Assembly: GCF_047663525.1 (NCBI RefSeq)
Contig: NC_092597.1
Coordinates: 21,468,001 to 21,532,000, forward strand
Source of the DNA: Anas platyrhynchos
Taxonomy: Eukaryota > Chordata > Aves > Anseriformes > Anatidae
Direction: 5' to 3'
Length of the DNA stretch: 64,000 nucleotides
Part shown: positions 1-11,899 of the stretch, one piece after another
Layout of the letters: every line of letters begins with the position of its first letter
Position numbering within the stretch: position 1 is the stretch's first letter
The notes under the pieces: generated by a model
The model's database searches: none
The model's input: only the letters and a program-made list of their open reading frames with translations
What the model was told of the DNA's origin: nothing
Program-made: the position numbers and the translations under genes

Positions 1-579
1 TCTGAGCAGAGGACTCAATGCTGATCCTTTCACCACATGTGTTCTGCTTAGTAATGTTTTTATCAGTTGAACAGAGGACGTATTTGTGGTGGTAGTTGTT
101 GTGGTACAGACCTATCAATCTGCTAACAGACTTTTTTTGTATTGTATCTTTCTTGTTCTTCAAAATACTTACGAGGCAGTACGCATGATGTCTGTAATGG
201 CTCTTCTGTGACTTACTGGTGATGGTTATGATATCTTCATAATGTCACATCACTAATCCAGTATTTCATGTGGAAGCTTGCATTTATGCCATTTGTAGTA
301 GAGACTATGGAGTATCAGTTAAGTTAGTTAAATTGTGATAGTGTGAATATTAACATATAAATGATGTTTTTTTCTGGAATTACATCAATCAGTGACTTTC
401 AAGAGAAAGTGTTTAATGTCATTTTAATAAGAACTCCTACATTTATTGGGAAAATTATGAAGATATTTTAAGTTCCTAAACATTGGCCCACTAAAGATTT
501 GTCTAGCTGTACAAATTGGTATTTAAAGCCCTGCTCTTTTTTTGCATTGATTTACAATGTGATGCTTGAGGACTATTTA

Positions 580-599
580 AAATAAATAAATAAATAAAA
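580..599. repeat. (AAAT)n microsatellite
   Basis: About five tandem AAAT units in an AT-rich part of the MEF2A intron. No function is suggested. Confidence 0.85.
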
Positions 600-3500
600 T
601 CAAGTATGCCAGAGCCAAGCCAGTCTTTGCTCAATACTGACATTAATTACACAAGGCAGAGTGAAGCTTACTCAGAGTTCACTATCCCTGATTCCTATTC
701 AGCCTTTTCTCTCTACCTCGGTAGATCCAATTTCTGCATCCATATTCTCCTCCTTTCCAGGTTTGGTGGGCACAGTCTTCAAAAGAGTTGCTTTTGCTTT
801 TGAATCATTCACTAAGTGAATGCAAGGAAAGGCACGTAAAATATATTCCTTTGACACATAACAGAGAAGTTCAGTATTCAGCATGAGTTATGAAATACTT
901 CAGCTTTATGTGCCTTAAAAGCCTAGATTGTAATTAGTTTAGGAAGAATAGAAATACATCTGTTTGGCACCTTTATTTGCAGAGAGGTTCGTTGCTTCCT
1001 GTTGTAAATATTTATCTCAGTTGGTGTTTTCAAGTACCCGTTTCCTGTTGTTTTATTCACCTTTATTGTTTTGCTGACTTTTTCTAAACATTTTGCAGCA
1101 GTATTATGAGCTGGGATAATGCTGCTAGAACAAGCTCATACACCTTGCCCCAACCCCAGTACCACTAGTAAAGGTAAACGAAGCTGCTTCTGGCAGACAG
1201 TAGTGTATCCAGTTGCCATAATCTTACATGTGAATGGTATTTGAATTATTTTATGAATACTTTGACTCTAACAAACATATTTATTGGAAGTAGGTGCTAT
1301 TCGTGTTTTAGTTACTGTTCTCATAATACTAATTTATCTTGAGCACCAAGCCTTTGAAATAGTTTCTGTTTTCCTTTCTACTTCTCAAGCTGTAATGAGA
1401 AATTCAGGACATGAACTGCTTGAAGCAGCAATTTGACATTACCGTATAGGTCAGTTGGCTGTAAGAAACCCATGGTTTGTATGGTCATGGTCATTGGGTT
1501 GTACGAGAGCTGGAAGATTTTCTTTAGCAAACCACTAAGCAAGTTTTGCAAGCAGAGTAGTAGATAATATTTTTCCTGAAGAATTTCTGAAAGACTCCGA
1601 AGTGAATTATGCAGCTGAGTTTGTTGCATTTGGAAACTCTCCATGTTCCATAGGACTTATCTGCAATATGGTGTTACTGAAAGGAGGCATTCAGTCAGGA
1701 ACTGCCGTGCTGATGGGCTGCTTTAACCCCTGTAGGTATGCGGACAGGTATACATGGGAGGATGCGTATGTACATACACATGCTGTCACTTGAGTAAAGG
1801 TTGAAAATAGCCCTTCTGTGCCATAAAATATAGGTAGACACTCTCTGATCTTTCTTACAGATAGAACTGGATTTTCTTTGGTTTTACTCTGTTTTGTTGC
1901 AGACATCATTACTTGAAAGGTCTATGGAATGCCTTTAATTTGTAAGTTAAGGAATAGTTTCTGCTTCCTGAAGGCTAGCATAGATCCTGCGTTGTGTCTT
2001 TTGGTTTTAGTAAAAAGATTAAGAATGATTTAGTACTCCTCAGTGGAAAATTCTAGTTGAAGGTACCTTCTGTAAAACAGGTAAAATGAAAACTTGCTCA
2101 GCAGTATATGATTTAATAATCTGTTATGGTGTTTAGAAAGTGAAACAAAGACAAATGCATCAGGTATCAGACTGAGACCCTAGCTTAGCTTTCCCAGAGG
2201 AAACAGTGTTATCAATACTAATGGATTACTAATCATTTTAAGCCTTAAGCACTTCATTTAGGAATGAGTAATCAGTCTGATTCTGTAGGTGAGTAACTGC
2301 ATCATAAAGTCCACAGTTCACTGAAAATTTCTCAAAAATCTTAAACAGGATTTCAGAGCTTCCCTTCCTCACTGCTCCAGTGCATTGTGTAATATTCTGG
2401 TGGTGAGCAAGAGGAGTGGATTTTACAGCCTGTAAAATTGTTATTCAGTAATTGCTGGTGGTTTATCTATTTTAAAATAATATTTCACAGCAAAGATGGT
2501 TCAAAGCAGAATTTAAGCTTCATACCATATCAAGTCTAAAAACCTTTTGTATGTGTTATTTTATATAAATGAGAGTTTGAATCCTGAGTGCCATCTTTAT
2601 CGTATCTCGGAGGAATTTGACAGCTAGCTTTCATGTTTGGCAAGCTAAGGATACATGTTAAAATTTGCCAGATACTGGAAGTGCTCCAACATTTGAAACA
2701 AGACCCTGTCTTTTCTTAGAGTGGAATATAACAGGGACACTGATAAAATTTCAAGTCATGAACATTTTGTGTCTGTAAATGATGAATACCTTTGCCTAAA
2801 ACTGAACATAGAGCATTGTCTACAGAGCTCTCCCTCATGTTTTACAGCCTGTTGCTCTGCAGGCTTCTAATTTCTTGGTTTTTAAAACCTTGCATTAAGT
2901 AATTAATCCTTAAAATATTTTTCCTAACATAATATTTGGCTGAGGAATTAAAATCATTGTAACAAACTTGAACATGATGTGCTATTCTCAGAATTGTTGA
3001 TGTCTAGATGTATTTTGCATAGTGTCAATAATTTACTTTTGATACTTTTTTAAACTGTTATAATACTGCTACTAATTGAGCACAAGTACGGAAAATAGTA
3101 TTTGAGCTGACTAAAAGTAGAGTGCATAAATTTTTCAGCTTTTTCTTAGTATACATTATTTTAGTTAGGGAGCTTGCCAGAAAGGTTGGTGAGCCCTTCT
3201 TTGTTAAAAAGTGGAGCTCTCCAAGTTGTTTAGCCTGTAAAAATGGTGGTTGTAATCTAACTGGACTTCTTATGCACTGAAGTTTAGAAGGCTGGGCACT
3301 ACTGATTTTTTTTTTTTTTTTACTTTGCTGCTCTGGTATGTATTTATTTGGGGCTATAACTAGAATGTGAAATTGGATGGGAGAACAAAATGCAATTGAA
3401 AAGTGACTGCAGTACTGGAAAGAATAGCATTAGAGCTGAATTTGAGTAGCCTCCTAACGCAAAGGAAAGGAAAACAGCTTTGTGATGAAATTTGCAGATG

Positions 3501-3619
3501 CTTACATAGTTGAAGTTGAGAATATTCAGAGATCCAGAGGAAGATTCACAACGTCTGTAAACAATGCACAAAACAATCCAGTACATGTAATTTGTTTTGT
3601 TAACAAGAGATTCTAATCC

Positions 3620-4200
3620 TTGGAGATGTGAAGAAAAATGGGTTGAGGCAGGATTGTGTGGGACAGCCTTTCTATCTGGCAAACCAATTGGCCGGGGGGA
3701 GCCAGCCCCAGAAAGTCCCACCCATTGTAAGTGGAGAGCACATTCAAGACCAGCTGATGAATCCAAACAGATACAGGTCTGTGGGACCAGATGACGTGAA
3801 TCCCAGGGTCTTGAGGGAACTGGCTGATGGAGTTGCCAAACCTCTCGCCATTGTAGCTGAAAAGTCCTGGCAGTTGGGTGATGTACGTGGAGAGTGAAGA
3901 AATGGAAACGCCATGCCCCTACTCTTCAACAATTAAAACAAAGAGTTGGACAAAGAGCACTACTCTGCAACAGTTAAAACAATTAGGACACATTCCTTCT
4001 TAGAAAGAGCGGTCAGGCATTGGGACAGGGTTACCCAGGGAAGTGGTGGAGTCACTGTCCCTGGGGATGTTCAAGGAAAGGTTGGACGTGGTGCTTAGAG
4101 ACATGGTTTAGTGTGTGACATCGGTGGTGGGGGAATAGCTGGACCAGATGAACTTGAAGGTCTTTTCCAACCTTAATTTTTCTATGATTTTATAATTTTT
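3620..4200 (+). mobile_element. CR1 non-LTR retrotransposon fragment, 5'-truncated with internal deletion
   Basis: Two CR1 parts lie in the same orientation. The first (about 3715-3897) translates to a piece of the CR1 reverse-transcriptase ORF. The second (about 3990-4200) is the 3' end: the segment reading 'ggttacccagggaagtggtgg' in effect, then the 'gaaggtcttttccaacctta' type sequence and a degenerate TCTATGATT tail rather than poly(A), which is diagnostic of CR1. The catalytic middle of the RT is missing between them. CR1 is the main LINE of birds and reptiles, so this also supports the host assignment. The left boundary is approximate. The copy is old and cannot be active. Confidence 0.85.
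3715..3897 (+). pseudogene. CR1 ORF2 reverse-transcriptase remnant
   Basis: About 60 codons remain open and contain the block [20 protein letters not shown] followed by [12 protein letters not shown]. This matches the CR1 RT motif that usually reads [14 protein letters not shown]...EKSW-x-sGEVP-xDWKKGNI. The frame stops exactly where the conserved tryptophan of that DWKKG motif is expected (a TGA), and the following codons still read RNGN. The fragment lacks the YADD catalytic block. It is a dead relic inside the MEF2A intron; the open frame is not a host gene. Confidence 0.85.
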
Positions 4201-4466
4201 TTTAAATAGAAATTTAAGCCTACAGAGACTGTGTTGATGAACTTCACATGCTAAACAGTGTTACTGAGTTGAATTAAGTATTTTTCTCTGGCTGCTTACT
4301 TCGCTGCACTTAAGGTTCCCTCCTGCTTTTATTTTAGAGAGTGGCAAAATTTCTATATCCAGTATTTCTGGGTCAGGCCTTGAATTTGTGGAGCCATGCT
4401 GTTACCTGGGAGAAAAACGAAACAATGCTACTTCTGAAGCCAAGTGACCTGCAGGAAGTTTAAAAA

Positions 4467-4476
4467 CTATAAATAG
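4467..4476. promoter_or_regulatory. Consensus MEF2-binding sequence in MEF2A intron (candidate)
   Basis: The ten bases CTATAAATAG fit the MEF2 consensus YTAWWWWTAR exactly and are palindromic in that consensus. Such ten-mers are expected several times by chance in 64 kb of AT-rich DNA, so binding is only a possibility. Confidence 0.25.
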
Positions 4477-7400
4477 TTTCCAGTGACTAAAAATACGCCT
4501 CATAGTAGGGGAGAAACGGTGATATGTAAAGGGTGATACACAGCAGTATTGTTCAGGGCGAGAGGAATGAAATAGTTTGTGTTATCAAAGAAGAAATTCA
4601 GCTTGGTTTTAGGCTCAGCTCCTTGGCAGTAGCATGTAATACGAAGCAAATAACAAAGCAGTTGTCATGCTTTCAGCTTGCTGTTTTGCTCTATGTGAAG
4701 TCTGTAATGATTTATGTTGTTCTCGCCAGCCCAGCTCAGCTCTCTCTGCTGCAGGAAGGTGAACTGCATGCAAGGAATATGCCCTTTTTTTTCCTCTCGG
4801 ATGTTTCATGTAATAAGAATGAAAACCGGGTGGGAGTCTGGTGCTGTGACTGTGTTTTTTTTTTTCTTCCTTTTTCCTTTGTGTATGAATATCTCAGAAA
4901 AAAGGTGGGGCTTTTTAGTAGGTTGCTGTTACCCGTGATGGGTTTGGACAATGGTTTGCAGCTGCCAGAGAGGACAGGCCATCCCCTCTGCCTACTTTGC
5001 ATCTCTGGTGCTCAGCCCGTTTATTCCTGCTATGACAACTGAAAACAAACCTATCAAAAATAAGTTAGAGAATGGCCAAGGAGAACTCTGCTGTTCTAGT
5101 GAAGAAGAAAATGGCTCACTGCAGGCTGAAACAGATGCCAGAGCTGGCTTAAGACTTATATCTAGGATCATGGCCTTTCTGTGGCAGTAAGTTGTTCTGT
5201 CACCTTGTCAAGCTGCACCCACAGACATTTCAGCAGTTCCCTTAAAGCACGGGAAGTGCCTTTAAAGCATGGATCTCTATAATCTTCTGCAGAGATGGAG
5301 TGAGGGACTGATCCTGAAGGCTGTGGTACGGCTGAATAGCTCAGTTACCCTCAGTTCTCTATTTTATGATTTTTTTGATGTTCTTGAACATTGACAGGAA
5401 AAGCTTTATTGCTATGTGGGCTGATGTTACTGTTTTCCGCATTTTATTGGTGTGAGGTTGCAGCTTCAGTCTTTCACCTCTGGATCTCCTGGTTCTTCCC
5501 ATCACAGATGACAGAGTGCTGCTCAGTCCTGTCCTTCCTGCACAGAAGCTGAGTGCTGACAATTGCATCGTGAATAAGGAGCCTTTGGACTTTGATGCAA
5601 GTGCCAGCAGTGCCTTCTCCCTCCCTGCTATTGCACGGCAGCTCTCTCTGGAGCATCAGGGAACTGTGTAATCGGTTATCCTTTTTGATAACCATGGTGT
5701 TGATGCTTACTAAAGCAGCAGTGATATTTAGAAGTGTACTAGTAGAGCCTCTTCCATTACTTCATGCCTGAGGAATACTTACACTTAGAGAATTACATTT
5801 TTTAATCAAGTGTTTACTCCAACTTTGTGCTGCTTCACATCTTTTCCATGCTTGTACTGAAACAGCATAAACAGAACTAGCCATTATTTTTATTTGAAAG
5901 GTTTGCCTTTTCCAAAGGAAATCATTTTTTCATTTCAATCTTAGTAAAAACTTTGGAAATGTTTTTTCCTCATGGTTTGGGATGAAACACCAGCAAAAAT
6001 TCTGTTTGGCCAGCTCCGATAGTAAGTGCAGAAATGGAGCAGTTGACTTGATGCACTGATAGCAAGAAACGTTTCCTTTCTGTAATATTAGTAGACTACC
6101 AGAAACCCAACAGCGAAAACTTTTTTGAATGGACTTTTTTATTTTGCACTTCGTAACGCTTTTTGAGTTTCAGGTCCTCCTACTTTTCTGCCTTTTTAAG
6201 GCAGAAAAAGACTTCCTGAGGTGACAATTAACATAATCAACTTCTCTGCAGTTTTGCCAGCGGAGCTGGTGAGGAGCCCAGATCACTGCTACCAGAAGTC
6301 TTGGCCCTTTCACCACAGTTCGGGGGAGAGCACAAAACATGCCGCTTGTGCTTTCTGACCATCAGCAACTCTTCCTTTCAGAGTCAGACATAAAAACCAT
6401 TATCTTCATGGAGAAGAGGACAGTTAGGTGTTGCCCTTTGACTTTCTGGTAGCAGTAATCTGTACCTGTCAGTTCAGTTTCTGCTTTCCAGCCCTGCTGA
6501 TGACCTGCTGATACTGAGCCGGCGTAAGCTTCTGTGACAGGAGGTGGTCACCCTGTGACGGCCGTGTTGTCTTTGCACCCGCAGGGGTCACACCAGAAAT
6601 AACTGGTGTTTTTGTACGCTTTGCAGTGTGGTTTAAGTAGAAGATGTGTTGACTTGTAGAGAGAAGCTAATTATGTTTTGTTGTTGTTTTGCAGGAAGCC
6701 CTTATGTTCCTTAGATGCTTCTTGCAGAGGCATGATTCTTCCTTTAAACTAACAAAAAGCAGTGCAATTAAAATTTCTTTGTGGGGGTGGGAGGGGTTAG
6801 GAGAACAGTGGGGCTCTTGTACTGGGTGCTTGAATATAGTAGTTAAGCCTTTCTTTGCTAGTCCAACCTTTCTCATACAACGCCTGCTAAGCTCTGCCTT
6901 AAAAAAAAATCAATATAAGACTAATAATTATTACATTTGCATATCTCTGTTCTACACAGTGGAACAAAAGCAATTTAAAACTTCTAGGTTGTTCTGCAGT
7001 ACCCGTGCTACCTCAGCTGCCTGTTGCATTTGTATAGTAACTTCATATACAACACAACTATGTTTATTTTGTTTTTTCTTCTTTTTTTTTTTTTTTTTTT
7101 GTATAGAAGATTTCATACCTACCTCGGTTCCTCTTAAACGCTTGCTTTGTGTGTTTTTTGAGAAAAATCAATGCTTTTCCCTCATCCGTTAGTTCAGGCA
7201 GTCTGACATCAAAGCTGCAGAATCTCAGTGACTGAGGGCATAACATAGTGTGTTGGCAAACATGTTGGAACAATTTCCAGTAATTTTGGACGAGTCTTAA
7301 AGGAAGCAGAAAGTACAGCAACTTAACTCCAAGGGCTGCGCATTCCTCTAACTGATCTGCAAAATAAGGCTTAACACCAGAGGGTAATTGCAGTGAGCGT

Positions 7401-7531
7401 TCGGTAGGAAGAAAATTTATGTTCTATTTTATTGTGTCTGATTTTACTCTTAAAAAAAAGTTTGCCGTATCACAGCAGAGAAATGAAACTCTTTGTTACG
7501 GCAATATTACTCAGTCTCACTAGCTTGTATG

Positions 7532-7549
7532 CCCCCCCCCCCCCCCCCC
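7532..7549. repeat. Poly(C) tract, 18 nt
   Basis: An uninterrupted run of 18 C on the + strand (18 G on the other), within the MEF2A intron. Such tracts are prone to slippage and to assembly or sequencing error. Confidence 0.9.
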
Positions 7550-7659
7550 GATTTCTTTTATCTGCAGAGCTGGTAAAATTTCAATCCTCACGATGATGAC
7601 ATCCTGGAAATAGCTCAGGTAGGGCAGGTTATTTGCGTTCACTGGAGAAATGATAAACC

Positions 7660-7880
7660 TGAGCTACTGTGCTGAGAGAGGGTGGAGGCGGCACTCGCGT
7701 GTGGAATTTGGCTCCCCTGGCCCCGTGCTCTCGGGGCAGGAGCTGCGGCTGGGCTGTGTCGCGCAGGCTTCGCCTGGCCCTGCGAACAGATGACAGCATT
7801 CCCCTTGCTCGTACAGCCGCGGAGCCGAAATGCTTGGCTGTGGTGTTCCCGGGCCGCGATAAAGCAGGCAGCCTTTTTAT
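7660..7880. other. GC/CpG-rich islet in MEF2A intron
   Basis: This stretch has many CpG dinucleotides and high GC compared with the roughly 40% GC around it. No convincing exon, donor site or TATA box was seen. It could be an intronic regulatory element or a silent GC-rich patch. Confidence 0.4.
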
Positions 7881-8359
7881 GGTTAGGTCCTCAAAGCGAC
7901 AGTTCGTGTTTCAGCGATAAGGAGACAGAGCTTTGGCTATCAGACCCAGACTTATTATCTGTAACAGCAAACCCTGGCTTAAATCCTGCCACAATGACAG
8001 GAACCCCATCTGGAGTGAGGGTTTCCAGAATCGTAATCAGGAGACACTGAGGCATTTTCCTTCCTCATGAGTCAAAGCAAAGTTAACCCCATTGTTAGCG
8101 AAAATAAAAATAACTGATTGCCAAGAGGAAGGATGCATTTTTGCATTTAACTGAATGCGTTCCTTTGGATTAGAGCTGTGAGTAGGATTTTTATAGGGTC
8201 GGCAGTATTACATACAGGTTTTCACTCGGTTGTTTTGTAAAAGGGGGAACGAACAAACCACTCATATTGCGATACTTAAAATTGCCTTAACGTTTTTATC
8301 CAGGGATGTGAAGTCGACTAAAGTCCCATGCTATGGCTGCTGTGTATTTCTTGCAAGAT

Positions 8360-8730
8360 CTTTCCATATAATATCCAAACCGCGCCTCGAGCTCTGCGCT
8401 GAGCACTGCGCGAGGACCTACTGGGATTCTATTTAGAGCTCTCTGGGCTGCGGGGGTTAAGTGCGATGCAGATTACCCCGTGTTAACATTTTCCCTCCTG
8501 ATAGCGAAGTGTAGCAGGCTGGCAGCCTGACTTGGTAGGAAGGGCTGGGAGGGAGACGGGGCCCCGACCTTGAGCGGCCGGCCCTTGTATGGCCACGGCC
8601 GGATCGGTGCCCAGGGGATTGGCTGCAGGGCGCCTGCGGTGCCCTGGCAGGTGCTGGGGGAGCTCCACCTGCTCGCCCCACGTGTTGCTCCGCTCGAGCG
8701 GTGGTGTGTGGGGCTCCAGAGGCTGTGTGG
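8360..8730. other. Second GC/CpG-rich islet in MEF2A intron
   Basis: The patch contains GCGC, CGGCCG and CCACGTG-like words and is much richer in GC and CpG than its flanks. It lies about 1.5 kb before the alpha exons. Open frames across it on both strands are a consequence of few AT-rich stop codons, and no splice donor fits. An alternative MEF2A promoter or an enhancer is possible but not shown. Confidence 0.4.
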
Positions 8731-10172
8731 GATACACCGAGCCAGCCAAGAAACTTGAGAAGGAGTTAGGGCTTAGGGTGACCTGTGATATTAAAGGATT
8801 TCAGAGAGCGTAACTGGATTTAGGGACTGCTTTAAAGCTGAAGTAGGACTGGGCAGGGTTTTGCACGGATAGGAGCAGTAAGAAAGCTTTGTGTGCTTGT
8901 ACTAGAAATTAAAGATAGCACTTGAACAAAAATGCTGATGGTTGCTCTAGCTGAAACTAAAACAGGTTTTTGTTTTTTCTAAGATTCGGTATGTTATGGA
9001 AACATAATTTCTACAGGAAAATGACTGGAATTTCTTTACGGTGCTGGGAATGTCAGCTTGCAGATTGTGATTCTTTGGGGTCTCCTAGTGCAAAGTTCAT
9101 AGAATTCAGCTTATCAGCAGAAGGACCCTACCCCTGTGCCTCTGCAGTCCCACTGCTGCCTTATATACTGCTAATGTGGATTTACTGAAAAATGTAGATT
9201 GCCTTCCCCATTAAATTTCTATTAAAACATTTAAGATTTTTCTGTGGTTAGCATTTGAAATCTTTTGTTGTAAATGAATACTTAGAAATTTCTGATGGTA
9301 TAGTAGGATGAAAAGGACAAAAAGGAACACACATGTTATTTAATTGTTTGGCCCCGAGAGCTGCAGCTTCACATCCTTTCTCGGCAGCTTATTTGCAATG
9401 CCTAGATTGTAGACAAGTTCTGTTTCGAGGGGATGTTGATGCAAGTTCTCCATCAGAAAACAGGAAGTACCCCACAAAGCAGTTGCATCAGGTTAGAGTG
9501 AAGGAGTCTGAAAACGCTTATATTTAGCAAACTAAGTCATTTTGGAGCGGGATTATGTCATTTCTTTTTATACTTTTTTTTTCAGTTCTTGTTACCATGC
9601 AGGATGACTGCAGTGCAGGAAAATCCTGCCTTTGTAAACCACCAAAACCGAGTGTTACATATATTAATGTCATGCAGTCGCTAAATTCAAACGAAAAAAA
9701 AATCAGCAATTGTATCTCTGAGGTTGAACTGTACGCTGTTTAAAATGTGAATATTACAATTGGGATGTGAAAATCAATTCACTAAAGATCCAGCAAACAC
9801 TAAGATGGTTTTTAATTACCGGTGAGGACTTTAACTCCCTTCCTGTAGGCTTCAATGTTCCTTGTATGTCAGGCAACTGTACTCTGTCAGCCAGTGTCTA
9901 AAGCGGTTTTGCAAAGAACGCTGGCGAGGTGAAGTGGTTTTAGGTTAAAGCTACCTACATGTATGAGGTGGCACCTTGGGAGAGTCTGTGCCTCTGAATG
10001 AATCTTTTTTGTTGGTATACTATGCCACTATTTTGAAAGACTAAGCTTGTCTATTGAGTTTTGTCTGTGAAAATTTCGTGTAGTTTCAGTGGCTCTTAAC
10101 TGATTCAGTAGTGTACAAAAGATCTTGGCAAGTTAGTATGATTTGTATGTGAATTTTCCAATTGTATTTCAG

Positions 10173-10304
10173 ACCTTAAGAAAGAAAGGCCTTAATGGTT
10201 GTGAGAGCCCTGATGCTGACGATTACTTTGAGCACAGTCCACTATCGGAGGACAGATTCAGCAAACTAAATGAAGATAGTGATTTTATTTTCAAGCGAGG
10301 CCCT
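10173..10304 (+). CDS. MEF2A: MEF2A alpha2 exon (alternative, 44 codons)
   Basis: The exon encodes [20 protein letters not shown] through [10 protein letters not shown], the alpha2 version of the segment just after the MADS/MEF2 domain of the MADS-box transcription factor MEF2A. It is flanked by a CAG acceptor and a strong GTAAGT donor and is phase 0 at both ends, 132 nt. It is used in place of the alpha1 exon 65 nt downstream. From knowledge of the family, alpha choice differs between tissues and changes cofactor and kinase response; DNA binding lies in the upstream exons. The sequence is close to the mammalian exon, with no stop or frameshift. Confidence 0.96.
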
Positions 10305-10369
10305 GTAAGTACTTTTATTTTATCTCTACTTTTTATTTGTTGATCCTTTTTATTAACTTCATTATTTAG
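10305..10369 (+). other. MEF2A: 65-nt intron separating the two alpha exons
   Basis: The intron runs from a GTAAGT donor to a TTTAG acceptor, with a plausible branch sequence (TTAAC near 10353-10357) about 50 nt from the donor and about 15 nt from the acceptor. So short an intron is at or below the size at which U1 and U2 complexes can both assemble, a known way to make neighbouring exons mutually exclusive. Confidence 0.8.
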
Positions 10370-10507
10370 GCTCTGAACAAGAAGGAACACAGAGGGTGCG
10401 ACAGCCCGGACCCTGATACTTCATATGTGCTCACGCCACATACAGAAGAAAAATATAAAAAAATTAATGAAGAGTTTGATAATATGATGCGGAATCATAA
10501 AATCGCA
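10370..10507 (+). CDS. MEF2A: MEF2A alpha1 exon (alternative, 46 codons)
   Basis: The exon encodes ALNKKEHRGCDSPDPDTSYV through EEFDNMMRNHKIA, the alpha1 segment of the canonical MEF2A isoform, with an acceptor ending in TTTAG and a GTGAGT donor. It is 138 nt and phase 0 at both ends, so exchange with alpha2 keeps the frame. In a full protein it would be about residues 87-132, directly after the MADS and MEF2 domains. The SP and LTP sites in this exon are candidate kinase targets. It is the more broadly used choice in vertebrate MEF2 genes, and its sequence closely follows the mammalian one. Confidence 0.96.
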
Positions 10508-10542
10508 GTGAGTACTTAAGTATGGTTTGTGCTTCTATTACA

Positions 10543-10548
10543 TGCATG
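10543..10548 (+). promoter_or_regulatory. RBFOX-type splicing motif TGCATG downstream of alpha1
   Basis: The hexamer TGCATG (UGCAUG in RNA) lies 36 nt after the alpha1 donor. RBFOX proteins bind this motif, act by position relative to alternative exons, and are known regulators of MEF2 alpha-exon choice. A second copy occurs at 11049-11054. Binding here is inferred from the motif and position only. Confidence 0.45.
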
Positions 10549-11899
10549 AGAATTTTCACAGATATTGCTTACAGCTGTAAAGTATATTGGTTTGAGAAGG
10601 GAATGCATATTTTTGTGAGGGAAAAAATGAGGTGTTTATATTTGATCTTGTTAATTACATTTTATCTTAAGAAATAAAGAAGAACTTGTATTTCTAGCTT
10701 CTCATTTATGCTCACAGATTTTTTCTTACCTTGTCAACATGAGGTAGCACTTCCAAACTTCAGGAACTTAGCTGTGTTGCCTGATTCTGCCTAAAATACT
10801 TTGTATTTATTCTGGGGTGTAGATTAGTTTATTTGCATCTTATAGCCCTTTTCCCGTCTGATCAAGACTTCACAGTATGTTACAAGCTGACAAATAGAGT
10901 TGTACAATATTGTTATTAAATCAGTGGAGCTTACTTTGCTGAATACTGGATTTGGAAGGGTATTTAGTTGTTTAATGAGGAAGATTAGTACACAATGGGA
11001 TACTCAAAAAGATTAGTATTGTCTTGCAATTGCAACAGAGAACTTTCTTGCATGCTGAAAGATCTTTTGAAAATTTTGTAAAGTGTCTAACTCATTTGTA
11101 GGCATAACTCAATTACTTTGGAAGGATGTAATCTCCTATTCTATAGTGTGATCAGGGCATCATTTTTGATTTTAATGTTATCTAATTAAAAAATGAGCCT
11201 TGTCATTGTCTGAACCCCATGTGTTTACTGGACAGATTGTTCATGTTCTCCTGAGTTTCATACCTCCCCTTCAATTTTGGGGTCAAAGACAAAAGGAAGA
11301 CTTAGTGCAGGACTACTTTTAGGTGAGACGTACTTGGGGATAACAGTAGTGTAAAAGTTAAATGTTCCTCGTGGAGGTGTACATGATGAGTATTACAGGT
11401 GAATTATTTTTCTAAGAGAACTATATGGGGTTCTGCCACTGCCTTTGAATTTTTTATCGTTGCAAATCTTGTAGCAATTAAAATAAATGGACTGGCTACG
11501 TTAATTGGCACAGACCCTGGGGTAATTGGATAGCGTGTCCCTAAATGACTTGCTGATAGTGAAAATGATTTCATTGTTCACAGGAATAAGACCGTCTCTG
11601 TGAAATTAACAGCAAACTGGCAGTCATGACACCTAGCATCAGTTCATTTAGCAAGTTCTTTATACTTGAATACAGTCAGTATCTCTTATTTGCTCATTGT
11701 TTTGAAGCTTTTGATACCCAGCACTTCTGTGTTGAGACATCTTTAGGCTTCATCTCTTGGTGCGATATGGATAAATTGCTCTCCCTTGATTTTTGGTGGT
11801 ATTAATGAGCAGCCTAAATTCTACATGTTGATATTGATGTAAATAAAAGGCAAATGTTATTTTTTTTAGTTCTGTGGTTCTATATTTATAGTTTAGATT

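Larger units (their letters stand above)
1..10172 (+). other. MEF2A: MEF2A intron upstream of the alpha exons (partial)
   Basis: This stretch ends in a good acceptor (pyrimidine-rich run and CAG just before 10173) and holds no exon I can support. I looked for the two MADS/MEF2-domain exons and did not see them, so they should lie to the left of the window. Contents: an (AAAT)n run near 580, a CR1 LINE fragment at 3.6-4.2 kb, homopolymer T runs near 3308 and 7080, an 18-nt C run at 7532 and two GC/CpG-rich islets at 7.66-7.88 and 8.36-8.73 kb. Intron status follows from the downstream MEF2A exons and knowledge of the gene structure. Confidence 0.8.

Noticed and set aside
4533..5042. 169-codon + strand open frame
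   Set aside because: Contains homopolymer-derived FFFF runs typical of intron sequence and no known domain.
1..10172. Search for the MEF2A MADS-box exons in this window
   Set aside because: The conserved MADS and MEF2-domain codons were not found in any frame before the alpha exons, so these exons are taken to lie upstream of the window.
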